Shown here: positions 35,664 to 44,674 of the stretch, in pieces
How the letters are laid out: each line of letters begins with the position of its first letter
Position numbering within the stretch: the first letter of the stretch is position 1
Source: Chryseobacterium mucoviscidosis
GTDB taxonomy: Bacteria > Bacteroidota > Bacteroidia > Flavobacteriales > Weeksellaceae
Reading direction: 5' to 3'
Length of the DNA stretch: 64,000 nt
Assembly (NCBI RefSeq): GCF_002177115.1
Contig: NZ_MVAG01000088.1
Coordinates: 32,288-96,287, forward strand
Translations under genes and position numbers: made by a program
The notes under the pieces: generated by a model
The model's database searches: none
What the model was told of the DNA's origin: nothing
Seen by the model: only the letters and a program-made list of their open reading frames with translations

Positions 35664-36149
35664 TTACTTTTTAGATTTGGTTTTGTTTTTAACTTTAGAA
35701 AAAGATTCTTCGTCAATCCATCGCGCTTTTGTATTTACGTCGATCAGGTACAGAATATTGTCCTGTCTTGTTAAAAGCAATGTTTTGGTAACGGGGATCG
35801 GAACTTTTTTGTTTTCCAGAAGATCCGCTCTTAAAGAAATGATGTTCTTTTTGTTTCTTACAATATCCCCTGAAAAAACATTAGAACTGCTTTCTCCGGT
35901 GGCTTTATCGTCAAAAACTTCTACATAAGTCGCTTTGTTTCCTTTAATAACAATAAAATCCCTTTCGGTATGGTCTGCTTCATCGTTAATGTAGACAAAC
36001 TTTTTATTGTCAATGTTTACCGCTTCCAGATTCTGGTTGACTCCCTTTCTTTCTTCAAGTCGGGTAAGAATATCATTTAGTGAACCGTACTGCGCTTTTA
36101 ATCCAAAGCTTGCTCCTAAAAATAACATTCCTATTAAAAATTTTCTCAT
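35664..36149 (-). CDS. Exported protein of unknown function
   Basis: From the ATG at 36147-36149 the product has 161 residues, with a signal peptide MRKFLIGMLFLGASFGLKAQ. The body (YGSLNDILTRLEERKGVNQNLEAVNIDNKKFVYINDEADHTERDFIVIKGNKATYVEVFDD) is beta-rich, and the tail is very basic. I do not recognise a family. The 19 residues preceding this Met do not look like a signal sequence, so the upstream ATG at 36206 is rejected. It sits between fahA and hppD but has no evident role in tyrosine catabolism. Confidence 0.65.
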   Translation of the reverse strand: MRKFLIGMLFLGASFGLKAQYGSLNDILTRLEERKGVNQNLEAVNIDNKKFVYINDEADHTERDFIVIKGNKATYVEVFDDKATGESSSNVFSGDIVRNKKNIISLRADLLENKKVPIPVTKTLLLTRQDNILYLIDVNTKARWIDEESFSKVKNKTKSKK

Positions 36150-36220
36150 ATTAATGTGTTTTTTAAAAAAAGTTTTGTCAAGACTGTTCATCCTGACAAA
36201 ACTCAATATTACAAATAAAA

Positions 36221-37351
36221 TTACAGGTTTCCTCTTCTTTCCTGTTCTCTTTCCAATGCTTCGAATAATGCTTTGAAGTTTCCGGCTCCGAAGCTTTGCG
36301 CTCCGTGTCTTTCGATGATTTCAAAGAATAGGGTAGGACGGTCTTCTACAGGTTTTGTAAAGATCTGCAGCAAATATCCTTCCTCGTCATGATCGATAAG
36401 AATTCCCAGTTCCTGAAGTTTTTTAAGATCTTCGTCGATGTGTCCCACTCTTTCAGGAACCATATCGTAATAGGCTTCAGGCGGCGCAGATAAAAACTCA
36501 ACACCACGTTTTTTTAATTCTGTTACGGTGTGGATAATGTCTTTTGTAGCTACTGCAATGTGCTGTACTCCTTCACCTTCGTAGAAGTCCAGATATTCTT
36601 CTACCTGAGATTTTTTCTTTCCTTCTGCAGGTTCGTTAATCGGGAATTTTGCGTAACCGTTTCCGTTGGACATTACTTTAGACATCAAAGCAGAATATTC
36701 TGTGTTGATCTGCTTGTCGTCAAAAGAAAGAATATTTACAAACCCCATTACTTTTTCATACCATTCTACTGTTGGAATCATTCTGTCCCAGTCTACGTTT
36801 CCTACGCAGTGGTCTACATACAATAAACCTGCATCTTCAGGCTTGTAATCGCTTTCCCATTTTTCGTAACCCGGCATGAAAGGACCGTTATAGTTTTTTC
36901 TTTCGATAAACATATGAACGGTTTCTCCGTAAGTATAAATTCCGGACATTCTTACCTCACCGTTTTCGTCTGTTAATGTTACAGGTTCCAGATAAGGTTT
37001 TCCGCCTCTTTTTGTGGTTTCTTCAAACGCAGAATAAGCATCATCTACCCAAAGAGCCAAAATTTTCACTCCATCACCGTGTTTTTTTACGTGCTCATTG
37101 ATCGGAGAATCAGACTTAAGTCCTGTGGTAAGTACCAGTCTGATTTTTCCCTGCTGAAGAACATAAGAAGCACGGTCTCTTACTCCTGTTTCTGGACCAG
37201 CATATGCAACAGACTGAAAACCAAATGCGGTTTTGTAATAATGTGCAGCCTGTTTAGCATTTCCTACATAAAACTCAATGTAATCTGTACCGTTGATTGG
37301 TAAAAAATTCTCAGCCTGAGCAATTTTTTCGGCAAATGTAAGTGTTGACAT
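36221..37351 (-). CDS. hppD: 4-hydroxyphenylpyruvate dioxygenase
   Basis: From the ATG at 37349-37351 the product has 376 residues in two VOC domains. Iron ligands are visible as His in LYVDHCVGNV, His in EGVQHIAVATKDI and Glu in RPTLFFEIIERHG. The C-terminal QSFGAGNFKALFEALEREQERRG is the family signature. The enzyme converts 4-hydroxyphenylpyruvate to homogentisate, which HmgA then opens. The extra 12 residues from 37387 (MHSHKYKSKNRN) are not typical and I leave them out. Confidence 0.96.
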   Translation of the reverse strand: MSTLTFAEKIAQAENFLPINGTDYIEFYVGNAKQAAHYYKTAFGFQSVAYAGPETGVRDRASYVLQQGKIRLVLTTGLKSDSPINEHVKKHGDGVKILALWVDDAYSAFEETTKRGGKPYLEPVTLTDENGEVRMSGIYTYGETVHMFIERKNYNGPFMPGYEKWESDYKPEDAGLLYVDHCVGNVDWDRMIPTVEWYEKVMGFVNILSFDDKQINTEYSALMSKVMSNGNGYAKFPINEPAEGKKKSQVEEYLDFYEGEGVQHIAVATKDIIHTVTELKKRGVEFLSAPPEAYYDMVPERVGHIDEDLKKLQELGILIDHDEEGYLLQIFTKPVEDRPTLFFEIIERHGAQSFGAGNFKALFEALEREQERRGNL

Positions 37352-37554
37352 ATTTCTATTTTTACTTTTATATTTATGGGAATGCAAATTACGAATTTCT
37401 TACTAATACGAAAAATATTAACAAACACCCGTTAGGTTAATTTAACATAATCGTAAAGAAAAGTTCATTTAAGTATGCTTAAGTTTATTGTTTTGGTAAT
37501 AATGTTTATAGATTTGTATTGCTAACAAATGAAAAAAAAATATTTCGAAAAATG

Positions 37555-37579
37555 AAGCCACAGGTTTTCCCTGCGGCTT
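37555..37579 (-). terminator. Terminator after the 37583-38362 gene
   Basis: AAGCC-CAGG / CCTG-GGCTT stem with one internal mismatch and a short loop. On the minus strand it is followed by TTCATTTTTCG, a weak T tract. Confidence 0.6.
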
Positions 37580-37582
37580 TAT

Positions 37583-38362
37583 TTATTTTATATTGTTTAA
37601 TCTACCTGCGTCGGGATTATAATTATCCCAGATTTTCCAGACATTGTCTATTTTGCGGATGAAATAGATTTGGGTATTCAGTTGGTTTACAAAATGCTCT
37701 TCATCTGTTGCTCCTACTTTGAACAGAAGATTCCAGAATTCCTGAGATTCCAGAATTTTTTTGTCCGGTTCATCCGTCACGATATGGATATCGAATACTT
37801 CATAATTCGAACGGTTATTTTTCGTTACCAGATGAAAATCCCTGTCGCACAATTCTTTGCTGAAGTGCGATGCTCTTTCCAGAAAGGGGGATTCATTAAA
37901 AACCAAATCTTTGAAGAGTTCCGTTTTATGATCCGGAAACTGTTTATAAAATTCAAAAACGGTAGCGCAGTAATCATACACCATCTGGAAAAACTTCTGG
38001 TTGTTGTTTTCTTCATTCCCCTGTCTTTTTTCTTTTACAAACTGGATGTAGGCATTTAAATCTTTATACCCCAGAAAAATACAGATCTTATCCAGTGTTT
38101 TCAGAAACCGGAGATCGTTGTGCGTTTTGTCCTGATAATCATTTTCAAAAAAACGCTGAAGGGTAACATGGGAAATCGTATTCCCAATTTCAAACTTTTT
38201 TCCGCCTTTAAGTTCTTCAGCCTCAGAAAGTTCATCTTTAATGATTTCAGAAAGAATAATATAATGGCTTCGCTTCCATTCCTGTACATTTCCCAGAACC
38301 GAATTTTTCACTTTGGGATGTTTTATAACCTCTTCTCTTATCGAATTATATATCGTTTTCAA
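37583..38362 (-). CDS. Protein of unknown function with a regulator-like N terminus
   Basis: The product has 259 residues and no signal peptide. The segment ISHVTLQRFFENDYQDKTHNDLRFLKTLDKICIFLGYKDLNAYIQFV recurs, in my memory, at the N termini of several flavobacterial hypothetical proteins and looks like a helical DNA- or protein-binding module. The C-terminal third (HFVNQLNTQIYFIRKIDNVWKIWDNYNPD) has an NTF2/SnoaL-like end. Both readings are tentative. It lies between hppD and the CoA hydrolase gene with its own terminator. Confidence 0.6.
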   Translation of the reverse strand: MKTIYNSIREEVIKHPKVKNSVLGNVQEWKRSHYIILSEIIKDELSEAEELKGGKKFEIGNTISHVTLQRFFENDYQDKTHNDLRFLKTLDKICIFLGYKDLNAYIQFVKEKRQGNEENNNQKFFQMVYDYCATVFEFYKQFPDHKTELFKDLVFNESPFLERASHFSKELCDRDFHLVTKNNRSNYEVFDIHIVTDEPDKKILESQEFWNLLFKVGATDEEHFVNQLNTQIYFIRKIDNVWKIWDNYNPDAGRLNNIK

Positions 38363-38497
38363 TGTCCTGTTTTTAAAAGCTCTTTAGCAAATATACTGCC
38401 ATTTAACTGAATTTTTCCGACTATTTCATTATGTTAAATTGAAGGTGTATTTTTTTTAGGACATAGAAACTGAAAATCGGGTGAAATATTGAAAAAA

Positions 38498-39772
38498 TTA
38501 TTGCTTAAACCTTTCATAAGCAGCTTTTTCCAGCATTTCCCTGTCATCGGGATGCGCGATGCTGATTAATTCCTGAGCTCTCTGTCTTAAATTTTTTCCG
38601 TAAAGATAAGCAGTACCGTACTCCGTTACAACCCAGTGAATATGTCCTCTTGTGGTTACCACTCCGGCTCCCTGTTTAAGGAAAGGAACAATTCTGGACA
38701 CTCCTTTTTTGGTTCTCGAAGTAATGGCAATGATCGGTTTTCCGTCTTCGCTTAATGCTGCTCCTCTCATAAAGTCCATCTGTCCGCCGATTCCGCTGTA
38801 CTGCATCGTTCCGATAGAATCTGCACAAACCTGTCCGGTAAGATCAATTTCAATCGCCGAGTTAATCGCAACCATTTTATTATTTCTCATGATATTGATC
38901 GGGAAATTTACCGTACTTACATCATCAAAAGAAAATACCGTATTATCGTCTACATAATCATACAGTTTTCTTGTTCCGAAACAGAAACTGGTAATGGTTT
39001 TATTGTCGTTGTAACCTTTATATTTATTATTGATGACATCATTCTGGATCAGATCAATTACTCCGTCACTCAGCATTTCGGTATGTACTCCCAGATCTTT
39101 ATGATTGTGAAGACATTTCAAAACCGCATCAGGAATGGTTCCGATTCCCATTTGCAGGGTGGATTTATCGTCAATTAATTCGGCAACATTTTTTCCGACC
39201 AGCATTTCTTCCGGACCTACTTTTGCTCCGTAATCTACGGTTGGAAGTTCTTCTTCATGCCATACAAGCTTATGAATTCTGCTGATGTGGATCATTCCGT
39301 CACCATGCGTTCTCGGCATTAAAGGATTGACCACGGCGACAATTATTTTTGCAGTATCAACTGCAGCTCTCGCAACATCAACGGAAGTTCCCAATGTACA
39401 GAAACCATGTTTGTCCGGAGGGGAAACGGTAATTAAAGCAACATCAAGCGGTAAAATATTTTTTCTGAAAAGGATAGGAATCTCGCTTAAAAATACAGGG
39501 ACAAAATCTCCTCTGTCAGAATTCACTGCATCGCGTACAGGAGACGAAACAAATAAAGAATTAACGAAAAATTTGTCTTTGTACTCAGGTTTTGCAATTT
39601 CCACATTTCCCTGTTGGGTAATAGAAACCATTTCTACATTATCCAAACGGTGGGATTGCCTCGCTAGTTCGTCGATTAAGTAATTCGGAGTACAGGCGCT
39701 TCCGTGAAAAAATACACGGTTTCCGCTTTTAATGGTATAAATAGCTTCTTCTGCGCTGATGTAATTTTGCAT
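38498..39772 (-). CDS. Acetyl-CoA hydrolase / CoA transferase family protein
   Basis: The product has 424 residues. Family features are SAEEAIYTIKSGNRVFFHGSACTPNYLIDELAR at the N terminus, GIGTIPDAVLKCL, the catalytic Glu region INSAIEIDLTGQVCADSIG, and GIGGQMDFMRGA. These enzymes move CoA between acetate, butyrate, succinate or 4-hydroxybutyrate, or hydrolyse acetyl-CoA. Placed between hmgA and hppD, it could help handle the acetoacetate or acetyl-CoA made from tyrosine, but the substrate cannot be read from the sequence. Confidence 0.88.
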   Translation of the reverse strand: MQNYISAEEAIYTIKSGNRVFFHGSACTPNYLIDELARQSHRLDNVEMVSITQQGNVEIAKPEYKDKFFVNSLFVSSPVRDAVNSDRGDFVPVFLSEIPILFRKNILPLDVALITVSPPDKHGFCTLGTSVDVARAAVDTAKIIVAVVNPLMPRTHGDGMIHISRIHKLVWHEEELPTVDYGAKVGPEEMLVGKNVAELIDDKSTLQMGIGTIPDAVLKCLHNHKDLGVHTEMLSDGVIDLIQNDVINNKYKGYNDNKTITSFCFGTRKLYDYVDDNTVFSFDDVSTVNFPINIMRNNKMVAINSAIEIDLTGQVCADSIGTMQYSGIGGQMDFMRGAALSEDGKPIIAITSRTKKGVSRIVPFLKQGAGVVTTRGHIHWVVTEYGTAYLYGKNLRQRAQELISIAHPDDREMLEKAAYERFKQ

Positions 39773-39883
39773 ATTGAAATTTTTTATGAATTTTTCTTAG
39801 TCTTAAAGATAGTTCATATTGTTTTTACTTAGTCTTATTATTCGAAGATTTTTATCATGTTTTAATTAAATTGATTCAAAAAA

Positions 39884-39910
39884 AGGACTGAAATATTAAT
39901 ATTCAGTCCT
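39884..39910 (-). terminator. Terminator after hmgA
   Basis: AGGACTGAA and its perfect complement flank a 9-nt AT loop; on the minus strand seven T follow. It separates hmgA from the CoA hydrolase gene. Confidence 0.85.
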
Positions 39911-39970
39911 CAATATATTTTGATAATAATTTCAGTGCTAAAAGCCGGAAGCCAGTCGCCAGAAGCTTTA

Positions 39971-41158
39971 TTACTCCTGAGAACGGTCTTCAAGATGGTT
40001 GTCTTCGCTTTCCAGCCATGAAGTTTTGTAAGAAGGATCTTCCACTTTTAAAGCTTCTTCCGTAATTTTCAAAGGTCTGAAAGGATCTACCATTACAGCA
40101 TATTCTTCTGTGAATTTTTTACCGATGCTTCTTTCCATAGCTCCCGGATGCGGTCCGTGAACAATTCCTCCCGGGTGAAGCGTAAAATCCATTAAATCGA
40201 TATGATTTCTGCTCATGAAATCGCCTTCCGTATAAAATAAAACCTCATCAGAATCGATATTTGAATGATTATAAGGAGCCGGAATGGCTTGTGGATGATA
40301 ATCGTACATTCTCGCACAGAACGAGCAAACCACAAAATTATGGGCTTCAAAAGTCTGGTGAACCGGTGGCGGTTGATGAATTCTACCTGTGATCGGCTCA
40401 AAATTTTTGATATTGAATTTATAAGGATAAAAATAACCGTCCCATCCTACAACATCAAACGGATGCGTTGCGTAGATGAAGTCTGTAATCTGGTTTTCTT
40501 TTTTTACTTTAATTAAAAATTCTCCCTTTTCGTCTTTAGGTTCCACAAAAGTAGGAGTGATGATGTCCCTTTCGCAGAAAGGAGAGTGTTCCAATAATTG
40601 TCCGAATTCGTTTCTGTATCTTTTTGGCGTATAAATCGGGGAGTGGCTTTCTACCACGAAGAAAATGGTATCATCAGAATGCAGTTCCAACTGATAAATC
40701 GTTCCTCTTGGTATAATTAAATAATCCCCCACAGAAAATTCAAGATTTCCTACAAAAGTTTTTAAGATTCCGCTTCCGCTGTGCGCGTATAAAAGCTCAT
40801 CGCACTCAGCATTTTTGTAGAAATAATCCATTGATTTTCTTGGCTTCGACAGTCCCATTTTCAGGTCGTTGTTCACCATTAAGAACTTACGGCTGTCCAT
40901 AAAATCGTCTTCGGGAGTTACGTTCATTCCCTTAAACATTCTTGGCGTTACATTTTTTTCAACAGCAATTTTCGGGGCTACATCTTTCGGTTCACCGATG
41001 GATTTTATCTGTGTCGGACGGTGAATATGGTACAATAACGAAGAAATTCCATGAAAACCTTCCGTCCCGAAAAGCTGTTCATAGTAAAATTTATCTTCAG
41101 GAGATTTGAAAATCGTGTGTCTTTTTTGGGGAATATTTCCCGACTGATGATATCTCAT
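39971..41158 (-). CDS. hmgA: Homogentisate 1,2-dioxygenase
   Basis: The product has 395 residues, close to bacterial HmgA. It starts MRYHQSGNIPQKRHTIFKS (typical YHxxGxIPxKRHTxF). The cupin metal region is DFTLHPGGIVHGPHPGAMERSIG, with PAPYNHSNIDSDEVLFYTEGDFMSR upstream supplying further ligands. It opens homogentisate to maleylacetoacetate with ferrous iron. An isomerase (maiA) is not in the window. It is divergent from the second TonB receptor gene. Confidence 0.95.
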   Translation of the reverse strand: MRYHQSGNIPQKRHTIFKSPEDKFYYEQLFGTEGFHGISSLLYHIHRPTQIKSIGEPKDVAPKIAVEKNVTPRMFKGMNVTPEDDFMDSRKFLMVNNDLKMGLSKPRKSMDYFYKNAECDELLYAHSGSGILKTFVGNLEFSVGDYLIIPRGTIYQLELHSDDTIFFVVESHSPIYTPKRYRNEFGQLLEHSPFCERDIITPTFVEPKDEKGEFLIKVKKENQITDFIYATHPFDVVGWDGYFYPYKFNIKNFEPITGRIHQPPPVHQTFEAHNFVVCSFCARMYDYHPQAIPAPYNHSNIDSDEVLFYTEGDFMSRNHIDLMDFTLHPGGIVHGPHPGAMERSIGKKFTEEYAVMVDPFRPLKITEEALKVEDPSYKTSWLESEDNHLEDRSQE

Positions 41159-41180
41159 TTTACTTTTATATGTTGATTCT

Positions 41181-41208
41181 CAAATTTAACACTTTTTCAT
41201 GAATTCAA
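41181..41208 (-). promoter_or_regulatory. Promoter of hmgA
   Basis: On the minus strand TTG (plus 41206-41208), a 17-bp spacer and TAAATTTG (41181-41188) fit the flavobacterial consensus, 22 bases before the ATG. Confidence 0.55.
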
Positions 41209-41232
41209 TTTAATAATATTTTTCCAATCATG

Positions 41233-41275
41233 TTTTGTAGTTGGAAAATAATTGTTAGCTTTGTCTAACAATTAT
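41233..41275 (+). promoter_or_regulatory. Promoter with overlapping 11-bp palindromic operator
   Basis: TTTTG (41233-41237) and TAGCTTTG (41256-41263) form a promoter with an 18-bp spacer. ATAATTGTTAG (41248-41258) is repeated as its exact complement at 41265-41275 with a 6-nt centre, so the palindrome covers the -7 box. This is the expected geometry for repression. The shape recalls metal-regulator (DtxR/MntR-like or Fur-like) operators, but the regulator is not identified. Confidence 0.65.
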
Positions 41276-41281
41276 AATTTC

Positions 41282-43351
41282 ATGAGGCGAATATTATTTT
41301 CTGCAATCTTCTTTTCGGGGTTCTGCTTTTCACAGGAAACTGACAGTCTGATTTTGAATGGGTCGAAAGAGCAGGATTCTGTAAAAGTTTCAAATCGAAA
41401 AATCAAAACAAGAGATATTGATGATGTGGTGATTACAGGAACGATAAAACCAATCAGCAAATCAAAAAGTCCTGTAAATGTTGAAATTTATTCGCAGAAA
41501 TTTTTTCAGAAAAACCCGACGCCGAGCATTTTTGAAGCTATTTCTATGGTCAATGGAGTAAAACCTCAGTTAAATTGTTCCGTCTGCAACACAGGAGATA
41601 TTCACATCAACGGACTGGAAGGTCCTTACACGATGATTTTGATTGACGGAATGCCGATTGTCAGTTCGCTGTCCACCGTTTACGGACTGAGCGGAATTCC
41701 GAACAGTCTGGTTGACAGGATTGAAGTGGTGAAAGGTCCTGCTTCCTCTATTTACGGCTCCGAAGCAATGGGCGGAGTCATTAATATCATTACTAAAAAT
41801 GCTTTGACTGCAACCAAATTAAGTGTCGATCTCATGACGACAACCTGGAGTGAAAATAATGTTGACCTTTCCACGAAATTTAATTTGGGAAAGAATGTCG
41901 CTTCGCTGTTGAGTATGAATTATTTCAACTATACAAAAAGATTCGATTTTAATAAAGATAATTTTACAGATGGAGCTTTGCAGAACAGAATTTCAGTTTT
42001 TAACAAATGGAATTTCCGGAGGAAGAAAAACCGATTGGGAAGTTTTGCTCTGAGATATTTATATGAAGACCGCTTTGGCGGAGAAATGCAGTGGAATAGA
42101 TCCTATCGGGGAAGCAATGAAGTATACGGAGAGAGTATTTATACGAATAGAGTAGAAGCTTTCGGGGTTTATCAATGGCCTTTAAAAGAGAATATTATCA
42201 CCCAGTTTTCTTATAATTTTCATGACCAGAATTCTTTTTACGGCAATAATCCTTTTCTAGCGAATCAGAAAGTGGCTTTTACCCAGACGTATTGGGATAA
42301 AAAATTCGGAAAACACGATTTGATTCTGGGGGTTACGTTTAAAAAGACATATTATGATGACAATACGCCCGGAACATTGTCTGCGGACGGATTAACCAAC
42401 GAACCCATGAGGTCGCCTATTTTTGGGGCTTTTGTTCAGGATCAGTGGGAAATTAATGAGAAAAATATGTTGTTGCTGGGGTACAGATTGGATTATGACA
42501 AAATTCATCATGCTGTACATTCGCCTCGTTTTGCATGGAAATTTTCACCGAATCCTTATCATACTGTACGATTCAATTTTGGGACGGGTTTCCGTGTGGT
42601 GAATTTGTTTACCGAAGATCACGCTGCATTAACGGGTTCGCGTGAAGTGGTGATTCAGTCGAATTTAAAGCCTGAAAAATCGATCAACGGAAATGTAAAT
42701 TATGTATGGAAAATTCCGGTTGGAGATCATTTGATTAATTTGGATGCTTCAGCATTTTATACGTATTTCAGCAATAAAATTGTAGGAGATTTTGATACCG
42801 ATCCTGCGAAAATTATTTATGATAATCTTCAGGGGTACGGAATTTCGAGAGGAGCTTCTTTAAATCTGGATTATACTTTTGATTTTCCTTTGAGCGTTAA
42901 TCTGGGAGTGACGTATCTGGATGTTTATCAGAAGTTTGATGGGGAAAATGAAAAAACGCAGCAGCTTCATGCCCCGAAATGGAGCGGAACTTATAATCTG
43001 AGTTATCGGTTTAAAAATAATCTGACAGTCGATTTTACAGGACAGTTTTACGGATCGATGCGGCTGCCGGTTTTACCGAATGATTACCGGTCGGAGTATT
43101 CTCCCTTGTATACATTGGCGAATATTCAGATTTCAAAGAGTTTTAAATCGGGATTTGAAGTGTACTGCGGAATAAAAAACCTGTTCAATTTTACTCCGAA
43201 AGATCCTTTGATGCGGCCTTTTGATCCGTTTGATAAAAATGTTGATGATCCGGTAAGCAATCCTAATCATTATACTTTTGATACGACGTACGGATATGCG
43301 CCGATGCAGAAAATAAGAGGTTTTTTGGGGGTGAAATATACTTTAAAATAG
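41282..43351 (+). CDS. TonB-dependent receptor with Cys-containing plug
   Basis: From the ATG at 41282 (MRRILFSAIFFSGFCFSQ, a signal peptide) the product has 689 residues. The plug is clear: DDVVITGTIKPISKSKSPVNVEIYSQKFF, GPYTMILIDGMPIVSSLSTVYGLSGIPNSLVDRIEVVKGPASSIYGSEAMGGVINII. A CSVCNTG motif lies at the start of the plug. The barrel ends RGFLGVKYTLK. The frame from 41252 would overlap the -7 box. Next gene is thioredoxin-like. A metal or heme-type ligand fits the palindromic operator, but this is inference. Confidence 0.9.
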   Translation: MRRILFSAIFFSGFCFSQETDSLILNGSKEQDSVKVSNRKIKTRDIDDVVITGTIKPISKSKSPVNVEIYSQKFFQKNPTPSIFEAISMVNGVKPQLNCSVCNTGDIHINGLEGPYTMILIDGMPIVSSLSTVYGLSGIPNSLVDRIEVVKGPASSIYGSEAMGGVINIITKNALTATKLSVDLMTTTWSENNVDLSTKFNLGKNVASLLSMNYFNYTKRFDFNKDNFTDGALQNRISVFNKWNFRRKKNRLGSFALRYLYEDRFGGEMQWNRSYRGSNEVYGESIYTNRVEAFGVYQWPLKENIITQFSYNFHDQNSFYGNNPFLANQKVAFTQTYWDKKFGKHDLILGVTFKKTYYDDNTPGTLSADGLTNEPMRSPIFGAFVQDQWEINEKNMLLLGYRLDYDKIHHAVHSPRFAWKFSPNPYHTVRFNFGTGFRVVNLFTEDHAALTGSREVVIQSNLKPEKSINGNVNYVWKIPVGDHLINLDASAFYTYFSNKIVGDFDTDPAKIIYDNLQGYGISRGASLNLDYTFDFPLSVNLGVTYLDVYQKFDGENEKTQQLHAPKWSGTYNLSYRFKNNLTVDFTGQFYGSMRLPVLPNDYRSEYSPLYTLANIQISKSFKSGFEVYCGIKNLFNFTPKDPLMRPFDPFDKNVDDPVSNPNHYTFDTTYGYAPMQKIRGFLGVKYTLK

Positions 43352-43360
43352 TTGTGAATT

Positions 43361-43520
43361 TTTAACGCAAAGATTTTTCTAATGAACAAGAATATTTTTA
43401 GAAATCAAAGGCAAATAAATTTGCTTCACGAAGCGTAAGGAAAAGCTTTATCAAATCAACCTGTTGATCCATCTTTGCTCACTTATATGAAATAGAAAAA
43501 ATTAAAACTTTGCGTTTAAA
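43361..43520. repeat. Palindromic intergenic element with TTTAACGCAAAG ends
   Basis: TTTAACGCAAAGATTTT at 43361 faces its imperfect complement AAACTTTGCGTTTAAA at 43505-43520. The centre holds small palindromes (GCTTCACGAAGC at 43423). It fills the gap between the TonB receptor and thioredoxin genes and differs in its interior from the 200-bp family. Confidence 0.55.
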
Positions 43521-43549
43521 AGATTTTTATAAGAAAAAACATATATAAA

Positions 43550-44017
43550 ATGAAAAGCCTAATGATATTTTTATTTTTAATGTTGGTGCCGTGTTTTTGT
43601 CTTTCGCAGATGAAAACCGGCACTTTTGCGGATTTGGAAATTCAGCAGAAGGAAGATCCGAAACCAATCATGATTCATCTTTATACAGATTGGTGCAGTG
43701 TCTGTAAAATCGAGAAATTCAATTTAAATAAAGATAAAGAGCTGGTTGAACTCATCAATCAGCATTTTTATATTATTAATTTTGAAGCCGAAAAAACAAA
43801 AGAGAACATCGTTTTTTTAGGAAAAGAATACCATTATCTGTCTAACGGAAATTCAGGAATTCATGAGCTGGCTCTGGCTTTATCGAAAAATAAAAGTCAG
43901 CCGGTTTATCCTGCGTGGATTATTCTGGATAAGCATGGAAATTTGGCTGAATATCATGAAGGATTGTTTAAAACAGAGGGATTAAAGAAGAAGCTCAAAG
44001 AGATTTTGAAGCAGTGA
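43550..44017 (+). CDS. Exported thioredoxin-family protein
   Basis: The product has 155 residues with a signal peptide ending CLSQ. The active site is LYTDWCSVCKIEKF (CxxC), followed by NKDKELVELINQHFYIINFEAEK and the cis-Pro region YPAWIILDKHGN. It is of the thioredoxin-like/DUF255-related kind that works in the oxidising periplasm, possibly reducing a metal or a cysteine-bearing partner. It follows the TonB receptor with the Cys-containing plug, separated by the 43361 repeat. Confidence 0.85.
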   Translation: MKSLMIFLFLMLVPCFCLSQMKTGTFADLEIQQKEDPKPIMIHLYTDWCSVCKIEKFNLNKDKELVELINQHFYIINFEAEKTKENIVFLGKEYHYLSNGNSGIHELALALSKNKSQPVYPAWIILDKHGNLAEYHEGLFKTEGLKKKLKEILKQ

Positions 44018-44058
44018 TTTTGTTTATTATATTGATAGGAAGCTGTGGATTTTCTACG

Positions 44059-44141
44059 GTACGCTGAGCGGAGCCGAAGCGTGCGATGTGGTTATTGTAG
44101 AAATATCTTATTACTGTACGCTTCGGCTCCGCTCAGCGTAC
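44059..44141. repeat. Inverted pair of the CGCTGAGCGGAGCCGAAGCG element
   Basis: The 24-bp left arm (44059-44082) contains CGCTGAGCGGAGCCGAAGCG; its exact complement lies at 44116-44141, with a 33-nt spacer. The pair can form a long hairpin 3' of the thioredoxin gene. Further copies are at 54471, 54799 and 54873. Confidence 0.85.
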
Positions 44142-44240
44142 AGCAGAAGGTTACCAATACAAGTATTCCTCATCTATTTTATTGGAGAGGAAATTTTTAC
44201 TTCAAAATGATGAAGGGTTATAAAATCGGCGGGAGAGGTT

Positions 44241-44606
44241 TTATTTCAAAAGCACTGCAGCAATTGCGAGAATTGCCGGTAACGCCTGAACAAAAAATAT
44301 TTTCTTCGTGGCAGAAATGGCACCGTAAATTCCGGCTACGGCAACGCATCCTAAGAAAAATAAAGCGATATTGGTCTGCCATTTCGGATCTTCGATGAAG
44401 AATGACCAGATGAGTCCGGCTGCAAGAAAACCATTGTACAGTCCCTGATTGGCGGCTAAACCTTTGGTAGGTTTAAACATTTCGGGAGGCAAGGCTGCTT
44501 TGAAAACTTCTTTTCCTTTGGTTTCCCAGGCAAACATTTCCATCCAGAGAATATAAAGGTGTTCGAGGGCAACAGCGGCGATGAGTATTTTGGCTACAAT
44601 TTCCAT
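44241..44606 (-). CDS. DUF1304 membrane protein
   Basis: The product has 121 residues with four hydrophobic helices (IVAKILIAAVALEHLYILWMEMFAW; GLYNGFLAAGLIWSFFI; NIALFFLGCVAVAGIYGAI; FVQALPAILAIAAVLL). LEHLYILWMEMFAWET is the DUF1304 signature. Function unknown. It is divergent from the Crp/Fnr gene, sharing a 68-bp intergenic region with it. Confidence 0.88.
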   Translation of the reverse strand: MEIVAKILIAAVALEHLYILWMEMFAWETKGKEVFKAALPPEMFKPTKGLAANQGLYNGFLAAGLIWSFFIEDPKWQTNIALFFLGCVAVAGIYGAISATKKIFFVQALPAILAIAAVLLK

Positions 44607-44620
44607 AATTTACGTTTTTG

Positions 44621-44653
44621 TTTTGTAAAACTAAAAAAATAAAGTTAAGTTTG
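44621..44653 (+). promoter_or_regulatory. Promoter of the Crp/Fnr regulator gene
   Basis: TTTTG (44621-44625) and TAAGTTTG (44646-44653) are 20 bases apart; the ATG at 44675 is 22 bases further on. Confidence 0.5.
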
Positions 44654-44674
44654 GTTATACAATTTTCAAAAAAA

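Noticed and set aside
44045..44398. 117-residue plus-strand ORF after the thioredoxin gene
   Set aside because: It runs through the inverted 20-bp element pair and over the DUF1304 gene in the opposite strand; the DUF1304 frame has clear membrane helices.
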